A DNA stretch of 64,000 nucleotides from NCBI GenBank assembly GCA_965224755.1, contig OZ245061.1:1426001-1490000 (forward strand), given 5' to 3'. Source of the DNA: Hellea sp965224755. Lineage in GTDB: Bacteria; Pseudomonadota; Alphaproteobacteria; Caulobacterales; Maricaulaceae. Made by a program: the position numbers and the translations under genes. The notes beneath the pieces are model-generated. The model had not been told where the DNA came from, did not search any database, and was given only the letters and a program-made list of their open reading frames with translations. This document shows, piece after piece, positions 60,419 through 64,000 of the stretch (position 1 is the first letter of the stretch; every line of letters starts with the position of its first letter).

Positions 60419-62245
60419 TTATCCTTTTGTTTTGACCCAATCATTGACCAGTTCTTCCAAGACTTCAAGCGGCACAGAGCCATTGGCCAGAACCACATCA
60501 TGAAATTCGCGAATGTCAAACCTGTCGCCAAGACGTGTTTCGGCATCTTTACGAAGTGCCTGAATTTTCAGCATCCCGATCTTGTAAGCTGTGGCTTGTC
60601 CCGGCCAGACGATATAGCGGTCAATTTCAGCGCGGACATCGCCTTCGGGATTGGGGATATTGTCGAGGTAATATTGGACAGCCTCTTCTCGCGTCCATTT
60701 TTGTGTGTGGATGCCGGTATCGACCACAAGCCGCGCGGCGCGGAATATCTCCATCGACAGCCGGCCGAAATCCTTATAGGGGTCGGTATAAATGCCGAGT
60801 TCTTTGGGCACGGATTCAGCGTAAAGCGCCCAGCCTTCAATATAGCTGGTATGGCCGCCTAAGGTTCTGAATTTCGGCAGGCCTTCAAGTTCCATCGCAA
60901 TAGCAATCTGCATATGATGGCCGGGAATGCCTTCATGATAGGCGAGGGCCTGCATGAGGTAAGTCGGCTGTTCGGCCAGGTCCTGCAGATTGACATAATA
61001 AGTACCGGGGCGCGAACCATCCAAAGCAGGTTGGTTATAAAAAGCGCCAAAAGCTGTGGCTTCGCGGAAAGGCTCCACCCGTTTAACAATCATATCGGCT
61101 TTGGGCTTGGTGATAAAGAGATCGTCAAGTTTGCCCTTCATATTATCAATGATTTCAGTAGCTTCAGCTATGTATTTAGCGCGGCCTTCATCCGTATTCG
61201 GATAGGTGAATTGCGGGTCGGTGCGCAGGAAGGTGAAAAATTCCTTGAGCGTACCCTCAAATTCCACCTGTTTCATAATCGCGCGCATTTCGTCTTGGAT
61301 ACGGGCGACTTCTTTAAGGCCGGTCTCGTGGATCTCCTCCGCCGTCATGTCTGTGGTCGTGTAATGGCGCAGGCGGGCATTATAATACTCCGCGCCGCCG
61401 GGAAGTTTCCATGCGCCGTCATCCTTGGACGCGCCCGCCTCATGGATTTTGAAAAGCTGCAAAAGCTCCAGGTAAGCGGGCTGTACAGAGCCGAGCAGGG
61501 CGGTTTTGGCCTCTTCGGTCAGGTCGTCTTTTCGGTCTTGCGCAATATCGAGCTTACCGATTTTTTCTTTGATATCAGCAAAGAGCGGACTGTCTTCATC
61601 TTCGGTAAAGGGCGCGCCCGTGATGACATTGCGTGAGGCCTCGGAGATTTTAGCATAAACGAATTTGGGTAACACAACGCCGTTTTCAAATTGCGCTTGC
61701 GCGCGAGCGGCGTTTTGGCCGAGATAGGTTTTGAAACCGTTTAAGCGCGAGATATAAGCCTGCGCGTCTTTTACTGAACTGACACTATGAAAATTGATCA
61801 TGAAAGAAGGCAGGTCGGAATGCGGGCCGCTCATATGTTGAAAGACATAATCATTGCCGGAGACCGCATGGGTAGTAAGCTCATCTTGAGCCGCAAATTC
61901 ATAAAGCCGATAGGAGAGACGGGTCGCCGGGTCGAGGCGGTCAATATCAAACTCTTTGCGCATTTGATCAAGCCAGGCCTGCGTCATGGCCGCATCTTCA
62001 TCGGCGGCGAGCTGCGAGGCGTCATCCAGCTTATCCTGCGCTGTATTCCGGCCCAGATATGTCTGGCTCATGGGCGAGCGGGCCAGCTCATCCTCAAATC
62101 GCGCCTCGAACCAGTCATTTAAGGCTTTACTCTGCTGCTCGATAATTTCTGTCTTGGACGGCGTTTCGGGGGCGGAGGGATTGCAGGCCGCAAGGACTAA
62201 TGAAGCTGAGAAGATGGTGGTCAGAAAAAACATAGTTTTGGGCAT
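60419..62245 (-). CDS. DUF885 lipoprotein, probable metallopeptidase (upstream copy)
   Basis: A 608-residue protein with a signal peptide and lipobox (LVLAACNPS). It repeats the architecture of its neighbour block by block: DDWFEARFEDE-type start, RLSYRLYEFAAQDEL, FPSFMIN-like hydrophobic strand, YHEGIPGHHMQIAIAMELEG and YIEGWALYAESVPKELG. Gap to the downstream copy is 4 bases, so both are one operon. Tandem duplication is the simplest origin. Confidence 0.85.
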   Translation of the reverse strand: MPKTMFFLTTIFSASLVLAACNPSAPETPSKTEIIEQQSKALNDWFEARFEDELARSPMSQTYLGRNTAQDKLDDASQLAADEDAAMTQAWLDQMRKEFDIDRLDPATRLSYRLYEFAAQDELTTHAVSGNDYVFQHMSGPHSDLPSFMINFHSVSSVKDAQAYISRLNGFKTYLGQNAARAQAQFENGVVLPKFVYAKISEASRNVITGAPFTEDEDSPLFADIKEKIGKLDIAQDRKDDLTEEAKTALLGSVQPAYLELLQLFKIHEAGASKDDGAWKLPGGAEYYNARLRHYTTTDMTAEEIHETGLKEVARIQDEMRAIMKQVEFEGTLKEFFTFLRTDPQFTYPNTDEGRAKYIAEATEIIDNMKGKLDDLFITKPKADMIVKRVEPFREATAFGAFYNQPALDGSRPGTYYVNLQDLAEQPTYLMQALAYHEGIPGHHMQIAIAMELEGLPKFRTLGGHTSYIEGWALYAESVPKELGIYTDPYKDFGRLSMEIFRAARLVVDTGIHTQKWTREEAVQYYLDNIPNPEGDVRAEIDRYIVWPGQATAYKIGMLKIQALRKDAETRLGDRFDIREFHDVVLANGSVPLEVLEELVNDWVKTKG

Positions 62246-62300
62246 GAGAGAGTCTTTTTTTTACAAATTCTAGAGTTTTGTGTGGGTCTGTCCAGAGCGC

Positions 62301-62902
62301 CTAGGTTAATTCGCTTAAAATCATATGCATCCACGGGGCCGTATTACTATCGGCATGAAGGCATTGCATGCCTCTGAATTCTCCGACTAAGACATGCCCA
62401 TCGCCACTATTATCAAAAAGTAAAGATTTATCCGCTAAGCGGATGGCTTTCGGCGCATTCTCAATGGATTTGATATATCGTCTGTTCTGGGCTTTAAGCG
62501 GGATATCGTGTCCACCTTTAAGAACACGTTCCGCCACACGGTCGATGTTCTGCTCCAAACTCAAAAGACATATAAAAATGAAGCAGATTTCAAAACCCGA
62601 GAGTTTGGCATGTTTTATGGCTTTAAATATTTCGTGACTCGACAATGTTGTTTCTCGGGTAAAACTTGTCCTGTCTGCGATACAATTTCGTGTGCGTTCA
62701 ATCGCTAAGCGGCCCGCTTCAAATTCAAAGTTTTGAAATTGTTTTCCGCTGTTTTTGATTTCCAGTATATTTCCAGTATAATGTCATCCGGGTTTACCAT
62801 AAAGCCGAATGGATGGCCTTGGTTTGCCAAATAAGTGGCCAGAGTGGATTTTCCTGACCCATTAGGGCCGGCTAAAACAGTGAATAATGGCGGCTTGGGC
62901 AT
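62301..62902 (-). pseudogene. Zeta-toxin-like kinase broken by an 11-bp tandem duplication
   Basis: The first part (from ATG 62902) has a P-loop AGPNGSGKSTLATYL and NPDD, then runs into a stop at 62705. The other frame holds the rest: EAGRLAIERTRN, DRTSFTRETTLSS and the C-terminal part to a stop at 62301. The cause is visible: TTTCCAGTATA occurs twice in tandem at 62759-62780 (plus strand). Removing one copy joins both parts into one frame of about 195 codons. Intact zeta toxins phosphorylate UDP-GlcNAc and stop cell-wall synthesis. The gene follows a small intact partner gene. Confidence 0.85.
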
Positions 62903-62906
62903 TACG

Positions 62907-63104
62907 TTATTCCGCAGCAATTACTTTTTCTGTATTAGGTATGAAGGTGCCATCTTCATATTCCCGGCCCGGAACCCCGTCTTTTACAGTGCTGATAAAA
63001 TCACTGTGCTTGAATATTTCGGCACGCAGTTTAGGATAAGCTGCCTTCGAGATAGCTTCGACTGTTTTGCCTGTCAGGCCATTGATTTTTACACGTTTCG
63101 TCAT
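62907..63104 (-). CDS. Small protein upstream of the zeta-like gene, possible antitoxin
   Basis: A 65-residue, basic-to-acidic protein with GGAG before the ATG. It starts TKRVKINGLTGKTVEAISKA and ends NTEKVIAAE. I do not recognise a domain. Its stop is four bases before the zeta-like start codon, the layout of a toxin-antitoxin pair, but the function is inferred from position alone. It has stayed intact although the second gene is broken. Confidence 0.55.
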   Translation of the reverse strand: MTKRVKINGLTGKTVEAISKAAYPKLRAEIFKHSDFISTVKDGVPGREYEDGTFIPNTEKVIAAE

Positions 63105-63217
63105 AGAAACTCCGTTTCGTCTCTATAATATAGGCATAAATACCAAAATCGGCAAGTTTTTGACACTTTTTGCATATTTTGACAGCCATAAAATCATAGT
63201 CTGGTTAAGCTGCGTTT

Positions 63218-64000
63218 ATGGTATCACTGATTCGAGAGTTGGACGAAAGCCCACCGCATATCCAAGGGCCGCATATCCAAGGGCCTAAAGGGCCGTCCCT
63301 TTTGATATGGATGATTGGCCTGTTCTTGACGGGGCTGATTGTGGCCAGCGCGGCTTTGGCTGCCTTAAATGCCAGCGAGCTCGGATGGCCGGCTTTTATT
63401 CTGTTTATGGGTATGGCGATGGTGGCCGCTTTTGGCGCTATGACTTTGATCAGTGGACGGCGGAATGCCCGCGTGATTGATCGCCGTTTTGCTGACCGCG
63501 ACACGCCTTATAGCGATGCTTTTTACAAAAACCCCGAAGCCTGCCTGATCGTCAAAGACGGCAAACCCGTTCATGCCAATCAAGCTTATATGGCTTTGGC
63601 TAACCAGATCGGCGCTATGGGTATTAGCGAAACAGCGCCGTCGGTTGATAGATTGTTTAGCGGCGGCGGCAAGGAAACGGCCTCTGCGGTTTTCCGTCTG
63701 CATCATATGCACGGCGACACGCCTGAAGCCGAAGAGTTTATTGATACGCTTTGCGCCGATGGCGGCTTAAAGCGCTACCGAATACATGTCACTAATTTGG
63801 ACGAAGTTCAGCTTTGGCAGGTCACTGACGTCACGCGGGAGAGTTACGGCGAGGAAAGCATGTTAGTGGGGGCGCCCGTCGGGCTGTTTTCGGCCTCGCG
63901 GGATGGCCGTATCATTGCCACGAATTCGGTGCTGGACCGCTGGCTTGGCGGCATAGGCCGGGTGCGTCCGGATACGATGAGCGAATTTATCGAAGATGCG
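63218..64000 (+). CDS. CckA-like PAS sensor kinase, N-terminal part
   Basis: The frame starts at ATG 63218 and is still open at the window edge (261 codons). Two membrane helices (residues ~28-50 and ~57-79) with a very short loop are followed by a linker and a PAS-like domain (YSDAFYKNPEACLIVKDGKPVHANQAYMALA) and the start of a second one (APVGLFSASRDGRIIATNSVLDRWLG). This is the layout of the alphaproteobacterial cell-cycle kinase CckA, which feeds CtrA phosphorylation. The kinase domains are outside the window. A 15-base tandem repeat (CATATCCAAGGGCCG) near the start doubles HIQGP in the protein. Confidence 0.65.
   Translation, partial: MVSLIRELDESPPHIQGPHIQGPKGPSLLIWMIGLFLTGLIVASAALAALNASELGWPAFILFMGMAMVAAFGAMTLISGRRNARVIDRRFADRDTPYSDAFYKNPEACLIVKDGKPVHANQAYMALANQIGAMGISETAPSVDRLFSGGGKETASAVFRLHHMHGDTPEAEEFIDTLCADGGLKRYRIHVTNLDEVQLWQVTDVTRESYGEESMLVGAPVGLFSASRDGRIIATNSVLDRWLGGIGRVRPDTMSEFIEDA

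Noticed and set aside
60914..61636. 240-codon open frame on the plus strand
   Set aside because: Shadow of the upstream DUF885 gene with no start signal or domain.
62759..62780. Tandem 11-mer as an iteron or binding site
   Set aside because: It lies inside coding sequence and its removal restores the zeta-toxin frame, so a mutation is the simpler reading.

Overview
The window is chromosomal DNA of an alphaproteobacterium. The evidence is the ruvC-ruvA-ruvB-ybgC then tolQRAB-pal-cpoB-tilS-ftsH order, the alphaproteobacterial type of SerC and of Cys-poor DksA, a CckA-like sensor kinase at the right edge, and LexA boxes of the alphaproteobacterial form GTTC-N7-GTTC. A marine Maricaulales/Hyphomonadaceae-like bacterium is my best guess, by inference only. 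No rRNA, tRNA or CRISPR array was recognised.

Layout. 0-8 kb: end of lpdA, an acyltransferase, an FKBP lipoprotein, a CoxE-like VWA protein, two Kazal-domain lipoproteins, a DUF533/TerB-like protein, a penicillin-acylase-family Ntn hydrolase and a small one-helix membrane protein behind a LexA box. 8-16 kb: katG, a double-DTG aspartic protease, alr, dnaB, an unknown secreted protein and an L,D-transpeptidase. 16-31 kb: an SOS-controlled ruvC followed by ruvA and ruvB, then ybgC, a frameshifted SOS-box GIY-YIG gene, the Tol-Pal envelope genes, tilS, ftsH, folP and thiD. This part is punctuated by imperfect palindromic repeats of at least three families. 31-37 kb: a block on the minus strand (EamA transporter, membrane protein, purA, serA, serC). 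37-42 kb: AT-richer accessory DNA with a hypothetical gene that has an in-frame stop, a secreted S9 peptidase and a secreted amidohydrolase.

42.35-49.07 kb is an integrative element in the 5' end of dusA. It has a tyrosine integrase next to dusA and a displaced dusA 5' stub at the far end. Its cargo is a mobile mystery protein A/B pair (HTH plus Fic) with four operator-like palindromes spaced exactly 33 bp apart, and a type IIG restriction-modification gene cut off by an IS3-family element. 49-64 kb returns to core DNA: dusA, a TauE/SafE permease, a retropepsin-like protease, cobT, an amino acid dehydrogenase, prfC, a DUF1704 peptidase, moxR, dksA, tandem DUF885 lipoproteins, a zeta-toxin gene broken by an 11-bp tandem duplication, and the start of a CckA-like kinase.

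Cooperating sets: Tol-Pal and CpoB for outer-membrane constriction; RuvABC for Holliday-junction processing under LexA; SerA/SerC for serine synthesis; MoxR (57 kb) and the CoxE-like VWA protein (3 kb) as a probable chaperone pair whose genes are far apart here. The least expected signals are the SOS-box small membrane protein, the dusA element with its periodic operators, and the chain of gene-inactivating small duplications and frameshifts in nuclease and toxin genes.
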